A stretch of DNA of 64,000 nucleotides, from contig OX328123.1 of the NCBI GenBank assembly GCA_946811695.1, forward strand, positions 29,490,322 through 29,554,321. Reading direction: 5' to 3'. The first letter of the stretch is position 1, and the number at the start of each line of letters is the position of its first letter. The position numbers were made by a program, and so were the translations under genes. This DNA is from Gonocerus acuteangulatus. Its lineage: Eukaryota > Arthropoda > Insecta > Hemiptera > Coreidae. Positions 47,513-58,504 of this stretch are shown one piece after another. The notes below the pieces were generated by a model. That model had not been told where the DNA came from and made no database searches. It saw nothing but the letters and a program-made list of their open reading frames with translations.

Positions 47513-50004
47513 TTACAGCACTATTTGTAAATACTTCGCCAAAGCTGAGACTGAAAACAATTTAAACTATAGTGAACACTTCCCATTGAAAAGGTTACAA
47601 GTGAGAATTTTTGCCCACGGTGTTACCCCATGAGAATACCACACACCTTTTGCCAACCAACTGCCCGGTCTGCCTGAAAATGATATAATGTAGCAAAGGA
47701 AATAAATATACCTACCTATGAAGACCAAGCTGAAAATAATCGATACAATTATAAAAGCTACATTCCCCTCGTCCTTCCTCTTCTTCTGCTTCTTCTTGTC
47801 AGGAGGAGGATGTTGAGAGGTTGCTTCGCGGTAATGAGGTGTCCTCACTGGGCCCGGTTGCTGAGGATGGGCCGGTTCCGTGGTAGAGGTAGAATTCATG
47901 GCGGGAGCCGAACCCTCGTCACTAGTAGTATTCCCTGTTGTGTTAGTGTTATCTGCTGTTGTATTATTCACTGTAGTGGTATTATTTGCTTCAAGGTCTG
48001 TATTGCTTGCAAGGGCAGTATCGCTTGCAAGGGCAGTATCGCTTGCAAGGGAAGTATCGCTGGCGAGGGCAGTATTGCTTGCAAGGCCTGTATCGCTTGC
48101 AAGCGCAGTATCGCTTGGAGGGACTGCATCGCTTGCAAGGGCAGTATTGCTTGTAAGGCCAGTATCGCTTGCAAGAACGGTATTGCTTGCAGAAGCAGTA
48201 TCGCTTGCAAGGACGGTATTGCTTGCAGAGGCAGTATCGCTTGCAATGGCAGTATCGCCTGCAGTGGTAGTACTCCCTACAATGGCAGTACTTTCTTCAG
48301 AGCTTTCTGGTACAGTGTGACTTGATTCTCCAGATAGTTCTGACATTTGAATTTGGTTCTCATTCTCTCCGGATACTAAACTTGATAATTCGTATCTGTT
48401 CCGCAGAAATCCCAACGCCCTCTTCTGAAACTCCTCATCGTCGGCGAGTACATTCCTCCTCCAATGATCCATTGTCAGCCAGTGGTGATCTGGACAGCGC
48501 ATTCCTGGGCAGATAGTACTGAAAATATATTTACATCATTAATAAAACAAAAACAAATAATGCCAACAAATGTACAATTCTGATTTTAAATGTGGCGATG
48601 GTGAATAATAAAACATTCGACTCGCAGGAGCTGCGACATCTTTGCGCGGTTTCACATCATAATATAAACAAATATAATAGTTAATATTTTGATAACAATT
48701 TACATATCTTAATGAAATCTTAAAGAAAACTGAGAATTTAGGTGCCACGATGCACAGAAAACTTAGAGAGCTCTGTTACAAAGAACTAAAGAATTGCTTC
48801 TATTTTTTTAATTTTTATGTGATATGTAAGAATTGAAGAAAGATCGCTTACATCATTGTCTTGTAGCTGGGTATTATAGAAAGAATGAGGTATATTATAT
48901 AAAGGACCAGTCCGAAGAATATCAGGAAACTTGCTAGCCTGAGGTATCTGCTTATTTCCTGTACAACACAAAGGTATTTGAGTATTTATTAAATAAACTT
49001 TTCAGAATTTAATAATAATTGAGATTTATTCTACAAAAACAGAGAATAGAATTAAAAACAAAATAGAAATAAATAACAACTCGTTTATGATTACCAACAC
49101 ATTCACCATATACATTATTTCCAGTGAATATTTTGGTAATCAAATAAAAAATAACCAACTTATAGTTAGGAGGGTGGGGATGTGGTCAATGATTGAAAGA
49201 GGAATAGAATGCTTAGAACGACGCGTCGTCGCCTCGATGGTCTATAATAATAACAAAACTTATAATAAAAAATTATATCTCTATCATTAATTATTACAAT
49301 AGAAAAAAAAAATATATATATCAATTCTTTAGTGCAATGGAATGAAGGATATTTTCGGTTAATCCATCTTTAGCCAGCACAAACAAACTGGATAGTTTAA
49401 TCATGCGAGAACATGTCACGTATATTGCCCGTGTGTAGGTGTGCCCGAATCAAAGCCACAAACAGACATCGTTTGGCCTTGCGACAAATTGATTGCCATT
49501 GCGAATGCCAATCTAATAGGAAATTGAACGCGTTTGATTTCAATTGGCACATCTGCTGGAATAATAATGGCCGAAAACTGCGCAGGGAGTAAGAGAAAGC
49601 TTATTGTGTGAGAAGGCAGGAGACCGGCTTCGTTCTCATCCTTACTCCGTGCTGTGCTGTTTACTGGGTGAAAAGTGACACCGGTAGACGCCTGGCGGGA
49701 ATAACTGATGGAGTCATAATTCATCAGTTATCGGCCTCCAAGGGTTGAAAATTATTAAAGTACTAACATCTCTATTAAAACATGGGTATTGGTAGAAAGG
49801 CGAAATTTAGGGTTGTACGTATTTTTTAATGCTAAATCATAAAAATATAAAAACAAATATTGTCCAAAAACTAAAAAAAAAATATATTTTTGGGGTGGAC
49901 CACCCTTATCACTTAGGGGTATGAAAAATAGTACAAAACATTTTATAAAAATCGGGCCAGCCGTTTCAGAGGAGTTTATATTATGTCACAAAGAATTTGA
50001 CACG

Positions 50005-50075
<71 letters not shown>

Positions 50076-53000
50076 TTATGTCTACCGAGCACTAGACAAG
50101 GTTTTTAAAAATAGACTATACACGGGAAGAGGGCTAGACACTCACTACACGGAGACTGAACTTCAACTGGCTTTATTAATCCTGCCGGGCTTTATATATG
50201 CTCGGCTTGTTTATTTACAATACAAGGGTTACTCTCTGCCTAACAGCCCCCCCCCCCCCGAGTTTCTGGACATTCCCCAGAAACTTATAATAATAAAAAG
50301 AAAAAGAAAATAAGAAATATGTGATACACTCAGCATTACTTAAACCTAACCCCATAAGGTATATACAATAAAAAATAAAAATTATAATCATATAAGAAAT
50401 TATTCGCAATAAACATAAAGAAATACACTATACTAAAAACTATATGAACAAAACAAAAACTATACGTTCAACAGAGAGAAAAACTACACTTTACAGAATT
50501 TTCATAATAGAAATATGTACAAAATTAATGAAGGAACATACCCAAAAAAAAAAAAAGAAAATCTGTACACAGGGTCCACAATATCTGGCACTGTCACTGT
50601 CACTACACTAGCCCTTCGGGGTTACTGCTCAGCCTTCTGTAGAGGAATCTTGAGCTGATCAATGTGAGCGTTACGTTGACTGAAGGGAGGTGAAAGCATC
50701 TTAATGGTGACCACATTGTGTTCTCGGATGGCCGTAACCTTGTACGGCCCGTCGTAACGCAGATCTTGTTTCGGTCGGTTGGTCGGAATCCGCCTGTAAA
50801 CGATGTCGCCGGGTTTAACAGGCTTAGCTGGGGTTGTAATTTGTTGATTATATTTGGCTGTTCTCTGCTCCTTCTCACGGGCGAGCCTCTCTGCGACCTT
50901 TTCCGACGTTTTCCGTTGGTTGACCCGAAGATGAAGGACGGTGTCAACAACTCCTGGACCTCCAGCCGTATCAGACACATGTCTGCCTAATCTCCACGTC
51001 CCGAAGATGACCTCATGGGGGGTAAATCCTGCTGTACTGTGGACAGAGTGGTTGTAGGCGGTGATTGCTATGGCCATGGCCTCTTCTCCTGACACGACGC
51101 GTTCAGCCTGGATGAGCCGGAGATGTTCGCTCAGCGTGTTGTGGACGCGCTCGATGTCACCATGGCTTTGAGGATGTCCTGCGGTTGTCACGTGAAGAGT
51201 AGCACCCCACGTTTTTAGAAGTTCTTTGATCGTGTCGTTCCGAAATTCCCGACCTCCATCAGTAACTAGGAGCTCTGGAGTACCATAACACTGGCTCCAG
51301 GCCCATAAGGCTCTTCGGACTTCATCAGCGCTCTTCGCCGACACAGGTACAGCCATCACCAGTTTACTAAAGACGTCAACAATGGTCACCCAAGACTGTC
51401 CTTTCCACACGAACGTATCTGCCTGCAGTGCTAGTAAAGGTCCTCGAGGCGTGAATGTAACGTCGCGTTGGGGTTGGGCGGGTCTCCGGTCATATTTAAC
51501 CTTGTTACACACCTCGCATGCAGCCACAACCTCCCGTATCGTCCGTTCCATGTTTTTCCAATAATATTGCCTCCTCAGAGCAAGAAGCATCTCGTTTATT
51601 CCGCGGTGATTCGTCTTGCCCTGATGATGAGCGAGCGTAACGTCTTTCTGCACTTGGGTGTCGGATACGACTTCTCCGAGACGTAGACATCTGACGAACC
51701 TCCGATCTCCACCGATGCGGCCCTGCTCCTTTAGTCGGACTATTTGTGCCCAAATAACTGGGCTCCGAACATACAAGTATGTTGTCGACCCCGGAACAGA
51801 AGAGTCCTCCAGCATTCTACACACAGAATCGTCCGAGATGTCTTCCATCGTCGTGACAGTACATTTCAGGCTCGAGCGAGTACGTCTGCCATACACAATC
51901 TGAGGGGAGCCTGACGCCGTGGTTTTCCACACAATCTGTCGACTCTTTGCAACCACTATTTCGTCAACCTCTTGGATGAGCTGGTCGTCTTCGTCTGCAG
52001 AGACTGTCCCTTCGCTAGCTCCAGGCGGGGCAGCTTCTCCTTCTCCAGGTGTCCACTCTTGGAAAAATTGGCGCAACGATTGATCATTTTCGCCTTGTCT
52101 GGTTTGTGTCACGTTGACCTTCTGAAGCCGCGAGAGCCAGTCAGCTACAACATTCTCCGTCCCGGGCGTGTACCGTACCGTGAACGTAAACTGTGCTAAC
52201 TTTTCCTTCCAACGGGACACTCTCGCCGAGGTTTCTTTAAGATTGGTCAGCCATTGGAGGGGTTTGTGGTCGGAATGCACCACAAATTGTCGGCCAAATA
52301 AGTAGGGCCGAAAATGTTCAACAGCCCACACGATCGCCAATAGTTCTCTTTCCAGGGCGCTGTAACGCGTTTCGGCGTCAGTTAACCGTCGACTGGCAAA
52401 CGCTATAGGTTGTTCTCCCAGTGAAGTGTGTTGTGCCAGCACCGCACCCACGGCGTAATCACTGGCGTCTGTGGTGAGAATGAATGGTTTGGCAAAATCT
52501 GGGTGTGCTAACACCGGTGCTTCCCGCAACGTGGCTACACATTCCTCCACGCCCTTCTGCATTTGCTCTGTGACTCGAACTTTACTCCCTTTTTTGAGGA
52601 GATTGTTAAGTGCTGCAACCTTCTTAGCCATACTAGGGACGAATCGCCTGTAGTAGTTGAGAGCTCGTAATATGCGGCGTACTTCATGGACGGTAGTCGG
52701 CGGTTTAAGTCCCACGAGCGCTTCCACTTTCGCTGGATCAGGCCAGATCCCGCTGCCTGAAATGACGTGGCCCAAGAACTTCACTTCCGTTAACCCAAGT
52801 CTTGTTTTCTCCGCTGAAAGTTTGAGACCAAACTGACGTAGCCGTTCAAACACACTCCGTAGGTGGCTCTTGTGGTCGTCTACTGTTTTACTAAAGACCA
52901 GGATGTCGTCCATATAGCCTTGGCACCATTCGGGGCTCAGTTCCCGCAGTACTTCGTCCATTAACCTGTGGAACGTCGCAGGCGCATTTTTAAGCCCAAA

Positions 53001-55497
53001 CGGCATTCTCGTGAATTGGTAATGCCCCCTTTCAAATGAGAATGCCGTCTTATGTTCATCTTTCGGGTGCATGCGGATTTGGTGATATCCGGCTTTTAGG
53101 TCCAACGTGCTAAAGACTACCGCTCCGTTGAGACGATCTAGGATGTCTTCCAGTCTTGGAAGTGGGTATCTCTCATCCAATGTGCAATCATTTAGTTTAC
53201 GAAAGTCCACCACCACTCTATATTTGTCAGGCGCTCCTGCCTTAGGGACCACCCATAATGGACTGTTAAAGGCTGATCGGCTGGGAACAATAATGCCTTG
53301 GGTCAATAGGTCCTGAAGTTCTTCCTGGATAGCTTGCTTCATCGCTTGCGGATATCTTCTCTCCTTCACATAGACTGTTCGATCCGAACTGAGGTTGATC
53401 TCGTGCATCGTTTTTCCCGTTGCTCCCAGAGGTTCCCCATCCCGGTGGTACACATCTGCAGCCTCTCTCATAATCTCCTCCCACACGGTGTTAACTGTGG
53501 CCACTGTGCTGACTGGTAAGCATTTCTCGGGTGACGTAGCGTGGTTCGCCTGTTTACCGATGTGTACTCTCCATCGCCCTTGGTTCGATTCGATCCCGCC
53601 GCCAAGTAGGGTAAGAGCGTCGCATCCTAGGATCCCTTGGTACTCTCCGTTAATGACAGAGATGACATGCACAACGAGACTTTCGCCTTCTCTTCCCCAG
53701 TCGTCCATGGGTAGCTCGACTTCACCTTCCACAGCGCACTCACCACCGAGCGTCAACAAATTACAATTGCACTTGCGGACTTCTCGCTTCCCCCACTGCT
53801 CTTCAAGTCGTCGGAGATCACGCGCAGCTAGCAAGGTACAAGTGCTCCCTGTATCTATCAACCATTTTACTCCGGCGACTTTGATAATCGGCAACCCTCC
53901 TCGCTTGGATTCTCTTACTCTTCGGTTGCCGCGCTGCTCACACAATTCTCATTGTCTTTTTTTAGTCACTTGGTGGTTTTTTCGCAAAATAGCGGCGTAC
54001 GATGTCATACGCCTTGACGGTCCTTGGTCTGCTACCTCGCCATCCGACTCGCTAGATACTTCCGAGTCTCTCGTTGAGGCGTCATCATGTCTGTTTGACC
54101 TCGATTTGCGGACTTCGTGGAACTTTACTTCCATGGGTTCTCCTTGGTCCGGGGGAGTTCTCTTGAGGTATGGGCATCTTCTCGCTACATGCCCTGAGTT
54201 ACCGCATTCGAAGCAGCGTATGCGTGGGCACTTGGCTGCGACGTGGCCCCTTTTTCCACACTCGTAACAAGTTCTGTCTTCGGGTGCTTCTCTTTTTCGA
54301 GCCGGAGGCCGTCTACTCGTGGCTTGTTTCCGTTCTTCTTGTTCGAATTTCCTCCTATTCGTTCTGGGTCGCTCCTCACGTCTGGAGTCAACGGGGTATC
54401 TGCGTTGTCGCAGTCCTCTAGCCTGGATCCATGGTTCTTCCTCAGCATCGTCTGCTCGCGACTCCCTCTCTCTTTCTCCTTCATCTATCAGAGCTTTTGC
54501 GACTTCTGAGAACTCCGAATCCGCTGCGAATACTCTGCCCGTCACGCGTCCTAAATGCACCCTTAATAATTTCTTTAGTACCAGGGCCATAGCTTCGGCT
54601 TCATCTTCTTCGGCCCTTTCACTTATTTTATCTAAAATCTTGTCGTGCCACGACAGAAGTCGCGTAGCAAAAACTCCCTTCGACTGGCTACTGCCGCGCC
54701 TTTCTTGTAACGCCCTTAACATGTCTTCCTCGGGGGCCCAGCGCCCCCCAGCGTACACTTTCTTCAGCCGTTCCTTAACAGTGTCCCACTCCGTACCGGA
54801 ATCACATTGTATTTGATTCAGTACTGACCGTTTCACTCTTCCTATCAGGGCTGCCTTCAGGGTTGCTACGTCACTGGGATCTAACCACGCCGCTTCCTGC
54901 TTATTTTTGATCGTTCCCATTATTCGATCACCCTCTTTCAGGAAATGAAAAAGTTCGCTTGCATCTCCGGTGAATCTTTCTACCTGGCTTATAGCTGTGC
55001 GAGTGTCCTGAGCGTTAGCAGCTTTAATTTTGAGCCACTCAATCATAGCTGGCGATAACTCCGGCATCCTTATTTGATTAAGGTGATCCTGGGCCGCTGC
55101 CATCCGAGCCGCCTCCATCTGAGCTGCTGCTATCTGAGCCGCCTCCATCTGAGCTGCCGCTATCTGAGCCGCCTCCATCTCAGTCATCCCTAATTGGTAA
55201 AGATGATCCTGATTCGCCGTCAAATCGGTCATCCTTCTTTGATTAAGACGATCCTGTATTGTCACTCGCGATTTCCGCGTCGACATGTACCGATCGGTCT
55301 CGCACAAAACTTTCCCGGGTTTCGGCACCAGTTATGTCTACCGAGCACTAGACAAGGTTTTTAAAAATAGACTATACACGGGAAGAGGGCTAGACACTCA
55401 CTACACGGAGACTGAACTTCAACTGGCTTTATTAATCCTGCCGGGCTTTATATATGCTCGGCTTGTTTATTTACAATACAAGGGTTACTCTCTGCCT

Positions 55498-55537
<40 letters not shown>

Positions 55538-58011
55538 TGTAAATTTACCAATAATAAACAAATGATTTAAAAGTCAGTACATACCCAAAAAGCAGCCAAG
55601 AAAGACAAAATAAATCCAACGAACATAAGAACTATGTAGAGAAACAACAGGCAATATTGAGCTGAAACCATAACACAAGCATTACCACATTTTTCTGCAA
55701 TTAACATAAGAATAAGCATAATTATTTTAATTTATACGTCCTTTTTAAAATACAGATTTTTCTATAGGTCACCACCCCTTTCTAGACAGGGTATGGGTGA
55801 TCCTGTTTCCATTTTTATGGAGAAAATAGATTTCTCATAGCGTGAATCGAACCCACCGCCCTAGGCATAGAGTTCTCATGCCTTAACAATCTGGACCATT
55901 GGGCCTACACGAATTTAACAAAATATTATTAGTAAAATAATTCTAGCGCAATTTGTAATAAATGGTTTAAATAAAGATTCCAACAATTTATTCTTCGACG
56001 TTCATCAGTTATACTTGTTTATTTTATTTATTTATTTATTGCTTGACCGTAACGGAGGCGATTATCAAATTATTATTATTTATGCAGTTATCAAAGATGA
56101 AAAAATTAATAATAATGGCAATAAAGGACCAGTATTATTATATGGTATTACATTTTTTTTTCTCCTTATAGTATCCCTATGAAGAGTACATTTATTTTGA
56201 ACACATGTGCCATTGCCTTATTTGGCTTATTACATGTAGTGATTATGTGTTTTGGTTACATATATTATATGTATTGAGATATGAATTTTGATAAGATAAT
56301 TATACAAAACTAATTTATATAATGTGAGCTTAAAGATAAAATTAATTTTTTTAACTTAATTACAGTAATAATCTAATAAGTGAGTAATTGTGATAATGAT
56401 AAACTATAATTAAATAATATTAAAATAAAATTCTATTTTAACCGATGCTGCGGTTTCTCTTGAGCCGGAAGGATCTGCAAGTATATATAGCAGATATATT
56501 GAGTTACACTCATTATTGTTAAAATCAAAACATAAATTCTAATTTTAATTTTTTGCATCCATGTTTATACTTTTGGTAAATTTTGAAAATTCTTTCTTAT
56601 ATTTATCAAATAGAATATTTGGTTGTTCTGGCCAGTTGCCCCCTTTTAGTGTTATAGATTTTATAAATTGTAGTCTTTGATGGTATTACATAATTAATAC
56701 TATTTAATAATACTGGTTTTTCTCGTAATAATTATGAAAGAGAAAAACCAATATTATGGTGCGAATTCTAATACACAGAGTGTATTGTAAGTAAATGACA
56801 ATGCTCAAATGGGAGAACCTAGACCAAAAATGTACCTTGCTAACCACATGTTTCTATCTGTTTTGTTCCAGAGCTATGCTGTTCTGAAGGTTATTTAGAA
56901 AACCGTGTTTTTTTTTTTTGGAAAAGCTCCAATTTTCTCTGCTTGTATAAAATAAAAATAAATTTAAAATACTTACTTGCTTGGACTGATGAGGTTTCGT
57001 TATTCCGCTCATAGATATTTACAAGGGCGGTTATCAGCATCAGTGTCTATTATAAAGTTAAAACAAACATTAAAAAAGTTTCAACAATAAATAAAATATT
57101 TCAACTTCCTTTTTACAGCTAATGACATTCAAAACCTTCATAACGGAACAAAATGTAAAATGTAGATGATATTTCAGTAGAGTGATCATTTACAGATAAA
57201 TTATAAATATCTTGGCCATTTATATCGATCATACCAAATTACAGCTTATAATTCAGAATGTATTGCATGGATAATGATAAAAATGAAAGAATAGTTATTT
57301 ATAAGACTATGATAAAGCATCCTCAGCATGGTGAACGTCCAATGGATGCATTTGTTGGTACAGCTATCAAACAAAATTCTAATAATAATAGGTAAGATAA
57401 AGGAGAATTTAACATATATATAAAAACATAACCTCTCTAATAGTTGTTAGTTTAATACCTAAGGTTATTAACACCAACCCCTAAGGTTTATTTAATTTTT
57501 TTATTGAATTAAAAAAACTTATATTCCTGGAAAGGATTATCTATTTACCTATTTCTCAGTTCTTACTCTATTTATTACAACATGCTAAAGTTAGATCTAT
57601 CAAAAAGCTTTCACAATAAATTTCATTCTGCATTCCACTCACCTATTTGCGCTATTATTCTGGTCGATTGAATCATATAGCATACCAGAACATTCCTTAA
57701 ATCTAAATCATAACTATTTACAGGGACACACAGTCACTAAATACATTTGTAGAATACTCAAACATTCCACTTCCCTGGTCGTCCAAAAACAGCACAGGTA
57801 TTTCTACGAATTTGTAGGACGTTTACCTATGTCCTCTTCTTCAGATTTTTACAATCATAAATTTTGAAAGCTTCCAAAATTCATTAAATCAAGAAATTGA
57901 AATACTCACTTGTCCTATGACTGAGCACCCAACTACCCCCGCTTGGAGAGATAGGCAGCAGAGGAAATCTCTAGGCAACACCGGGTTCCATCTCTTCCTT
58001 CTTCGTGGCAT
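47513..58011 (-). CDS. Gene A: multi-pass membrane protein with mucin-like loop (6 exons)
   Basis: Predicted exons (minus): 57,910-58,011; 56,977-57,046; 55,585-55,661; 48,852-48,958; 47,716-48,518; 47,513-47,550. All introns are GT-AG with matching phases (0, 1, 0, 2, 1), and the 1,197 nt sum to 398 residues plus TAA. Exons 1-2 encode an Arg/Lys-rich N-terminus and the first hydrophobic region (F-L-C-C-L-S-L...). Exon 3 is TM2 and exon 4 is TM3. Exon 5 opens with C-P-G-M-R-C-P-D-H-H-W-L-T, has a long loop of degenerate A-S-D/N-T repeats and Asn-Thr sequons, a K-K-K-Q-K-K-R-K patch and TM4. Exon 6 adds a short tail. The four-TM layout loosely recalls the LAPTM4/DUF7027-type arthropod proteins, but the mucin-like loop is unusual; function unknown. 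Exon 6 is the least certain. The ATG has A at -3. Confidence 0.72.
49319..49730 (-). pseudogene. Helitron Pif1-like helicase C-terminus, frameshifted
   Basis: The minus-strand frame has R-V-Q-F-P-I-R-L-A-F-A-M then N-x-S-Q-G-Q-T, the C-terminal SF1 helicase motifs (V/VI region) of Helitron replication proteins. After H-G-Q a single-base loss breaks the frame. The next frame continues Y-V-T-C-S-R and ends at a stop near 49,319. The Rep and N-terminal helicase parts are missing. It lies in intron 3 of gene A, same strand. It shows that an autonomous Helitron lineage, a possible source for the HINE elements, once existed in this genome. Confidence 0.8.
50013..50073. repeat. (TA)n microsatellite, gypsy insertion site
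   Basis: A TA run immediately left of the 3' LTR, continued at 55,502-55,535 beyond the 5' LTR. The Ty3/gypsy element therefore inserted into a single TA tract. A 4-5 bp target duplication is expected but cannot be told apart inside the repeat. Confidence 0.9.
50074..50245 (-). repeat. 3' LTR of the gypsy element
   Basis: 172 bp, starting TGTTAGGCAG on the minus strand and ending in CATAACT. It contains TATATAAAG followed about 15 bp later by AATAAA, a compact promoter and polyadenylation arrangement. No difference from the 5' copy was seen by eye. Confidence 0.95.
50246..50262 (-). other. Polypurine tract
   Basis: Minus strand reads CTC followed by 13 G and C directly before the LTR start TGTTAGG, the expected plus-strand primer position for a Ty3/gypsy element. 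Confidence 0.8.
50622..53948 (-). CDS. pol: Gypsy Pol: protease, RT, RNase H, integrase
   Basis: About 1,108 residues, continuous in the gag frame after the UGA at 53,949-53,951. Order of domains: retropepsin with D-T-G-S in W-L-I-D-T-G-S (near residue 30); RT with L-P-F/M-P-F-G-L-K-N-A-P-A-type motif and Y-M-D-D; RNase H with T-T-D-A-S-D and later H-S-D-H-K; integrase H-H...C-x2-C zinc finger, catalytic D (Q-A-D-T), D (V-T-D-G-G) and E (G-D-I-E-R), and a C-terminal G-P-Y module. All catalytic residues are present. No ATG opens the Pol frame near its start, so it must be made as a Gag-Pol fusion by UGA readthrough. A nonsense mutation in this copy is the alternative. Confidence 0.95.
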   Translation of the reverse strand, partial: ELCEQRGNRRVRESKRGGLPIIKVAGVKWLIDTGSTCTLLAARDLRRLEEQWGKREVRKCNCNLLTLGGECAVEGEVELPMDDWGREGESLVVHVISVINGEYQGILGCDALTLLGGGIESNQGRWRVHIGKQANHATSPEKCLPVSTVATVNTVWEEIMREAADVYHRDGEPLGATGKTMHEINLSSDRTVYVKERRYPQAMKQAIQEELQDLLTQGIIVPSRSAFNSPLWVVPKAGAPDKYRVVVDFRKLNDCTLDERYPLPRLEDILDRLNGAVVFSTLDLKAGYHQIRMHPKDEHKTAFSFERGHYQFTRMPFGLKNAPATFHRLMDEVLRELSPEWCQGYMDDILVFSKTVDDHKSHLRSVFERLRQFGLKLSAEKTRLGLTEVKFLGHVISGSGIWPDPAKVEALVGLKPPTTVHEVRRILRALNYYRRFVPSMAKKVAALNNLLKKGSKVRVTEQMQKGVEECVATLREAPVLAHPDFAKPFILTTDASDYAVGAVLAQHTSLGEQPIAFASRRLTDAETRYSALERELLAIVWAVEHFRPYLFGRQFVVHSDHKPLQWLTNLKETSARVSRWKEKLAQFTFTVRYTPGTENVVADWLSRLQKVNVTQTRQGENDQSLRQFFQEWTPGEGEAAPPGASEGTVSADEDDQLIQEVDEIVVAKSRQIVWKTTASGSPQIVYGRRTRSSLKCTVTTMEDISDDSVCRMLEDSSVPGSTTYLYVRSPVIWAQIVRLKEQGRIGGDRRFVRCLRLGEVVSDTQVQKDVTLAHHQGKTNHRGINEMLLALRRQYYWKNMERTIREVVAACEVCNKVKYDRRPAQPQRDVTFTPRGPLLALQADTFVWKGQSWVTIVDVFSKLVMAVPVSAKSADEVRRALWAWSQCYGTPELLVTDGGREFRNDTIKELLKTWGATLHVTTAGHPQSHGDIERVHNTLSEHLRLIQAERVVSGEEAMAIAITAYNHSVHSTAGFTPHEVIFGTWRLGRHVSDTAGGPGVVDTVLHLRVNQRKTSEKVAERLAREKEQRTAKYNQQITTPAKPVKPGDIVYRRIPTNRPKQDLRYDGPYKVTAIREHNVVTIKMLSPPFSQRNAHIDQLKIPLQKAEQ
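53949..55286 (-). CDS. gag: Gypsy Gag, two zinc knuckles
   Basis: The first ATG after the primer-binding site is at 55,286 (minus), giving about 445 residues to UGA at 53,949-53,951. The N-terminal region has repeated Met-Glu-Ala-Ala-Gln-type units likely to form a helix or coiled coil. The centre is a capsid-like segment with no invariant motif visible. The C-terminal third has two CCHC knuckles (C-Y-E-C-G-K-R-G-H and C-F-E-C-G-N-S-G-H, each closing in C) in an Arg-rich context. The open frame extends upstream to 55,328, but that part overlaps the primer-binding site and lacks ATG. Confidence 0.9.
   Translation of the reverse strand: MSTRKSRVTIQDRLNQRRMTDLTANQDHLYQLGMTEMEAAQIAAAQMEAAQIAAAQMEAARMAAAQDHLNQIRMPELSPAMIEWLKIKAANAQDTRTAISQVERFTGDASELFHFLKEGDRIMGTIKNKQEAAWLDPSDVATLKAALIGRVKRSVLNQIQCDSGTEWDTVKERLKKVYAGGRWAPEEDMLRALQERRGSSQSKGVFATRLLSWHDKILDKISERAEEDEAEAMALVLKKLLRVHLGRVTGRVFAADSEFSEVAKALIDEGERERESRADDAEEEPWIQARGLRQRRYPVDSRREERPRTNRRKFEQEERKQATSRRPPARKREAPEDRTCYECGKRGHVAAKCPRIRCFECGNSGHVARRCPYLKRTPPDQGEPMEVKFHEVRKSRSNRHDDASTRDSEVSSESDGEVADQGPSRRMTSYAAILRKNHQVTKKRQ
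55313..55330 (-). other. tRNA primer-binding site
   Basis: Minus strand TGGTGCCGAAACCCGGGA immediately follows the 5' LTR. It begins with TGG, complementary to a tRNA CCA end, and continues complementary to a T-arm-like sequence. I do not assign the tRNA species. Confidence 0.85.
55330..55501 (-). repeat. 5' LTR of the gypsy element
   Basis: Same 172 bp as 50,074-50,245 with no mismatch seen. Its 5' boundary abuts (TA)n and its 3' boundary abuts the primer-binding site. Confidence 0.95.
55740..55925 (-). repeat. tRNA-derived SINE S1, minus copy
   Basis: On the minus strand, an A-box-like 'caatggtccagattgttaag', B-box 'ggtgggttcgattcacgc' and then the S1 body ('atcacccataccctgtctag', 'ggtggtgacctatagaaa'). 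It lies between exons 2 and 3 of gene A. Confidence 0.75.
55930..56970. other. Intron 2 of gene A
   Basis: Very AT-rich, with no open frame longer than about 60 codons and no transposon ends recognised. The exon 2 donor GTAAGT is at 56,976-56,971 and the exon 3 acceptor is at 55,662. Confidence 0.5.
57047..57909. other. Intron 1 of gene A
   Basis: AT-rich intron between donor GTGAGT (57,909) and acceptor 'ttataatag' (57,047). No further exon is needed to keep the reading phase. Confidence 0.5.
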
Positions 58012-58504
58012 CTTCCTAAATAACCTACCTAGATAGAAAGGAGAACTATCGTTTTGGCTTCAAGATAACCTTCTTTAAGCACATCTGGTTTATCAAATCC
58101 TATTCTACACTAGCTCTTGAACTGCGGCGTTTGAATAGCCGTTCCTAACACAATTATTCTTTATAGATGGATGAAAACTTGCCATTTAGGAGTAGACGTA
58201 CCCTTACCTTGCCCTAAAAAATGCATATTATGCGGAAAACTAATACCTTAGCCATGATATGTGCATATATCCTATCTACCCGGCAATCCTGCATCAGAAA
58301 TACCTGCAGCCTCTCAGAGTCAATCGATCCTAGTCTAATAATATTGAGGTAGATATCGAGCAGATCAAATTTCTACTGTCGTTCATTTTTTGATCCACGG
58401 GTTTCGAAACATTAGATTTTCTATTCGTCACTCGGGAAGAAATCCCGCTGAAAATATCGTGTTATAATTTATTTAAATTTTAACGTCCATTTATTATTAA
58501 GTAC

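Larger units (their letters stand above)
50074..55501 (-). mobile_element. Complete Ty3/gypsy LTR retrotransposon
   Basis: 5.4-kb element on the minus strand: 5' LTR, primer-binding site, gag, pol (protease-RT-RNase H-integrase), polypurine tract, 3' LTR. The LTRs look identical by eye over about 172 bp and the coding frame is intact apart from one UGA between gag and pol, so the insertion is recent. There is no env-like ORF after integrase: 50,621-50,263 is non-coding. It lies in intron 3 of gene A, in the same orientation as the gene. Confidence 0.93.

Noticed and set aside
47810..48325. 171- and 146-residue plus-strand frames opposite gene A exon 5
   Set aside because: They are antisense shadows of the A-S-D-T repeat; the minus-strand frame has splice sites, a conserved motif and a paralogue.
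53395..54816. Plus-strand frames of 290 and 165 residues across gag-pol
   Set aside because: They are antisense shadows of the gypsy coding region.
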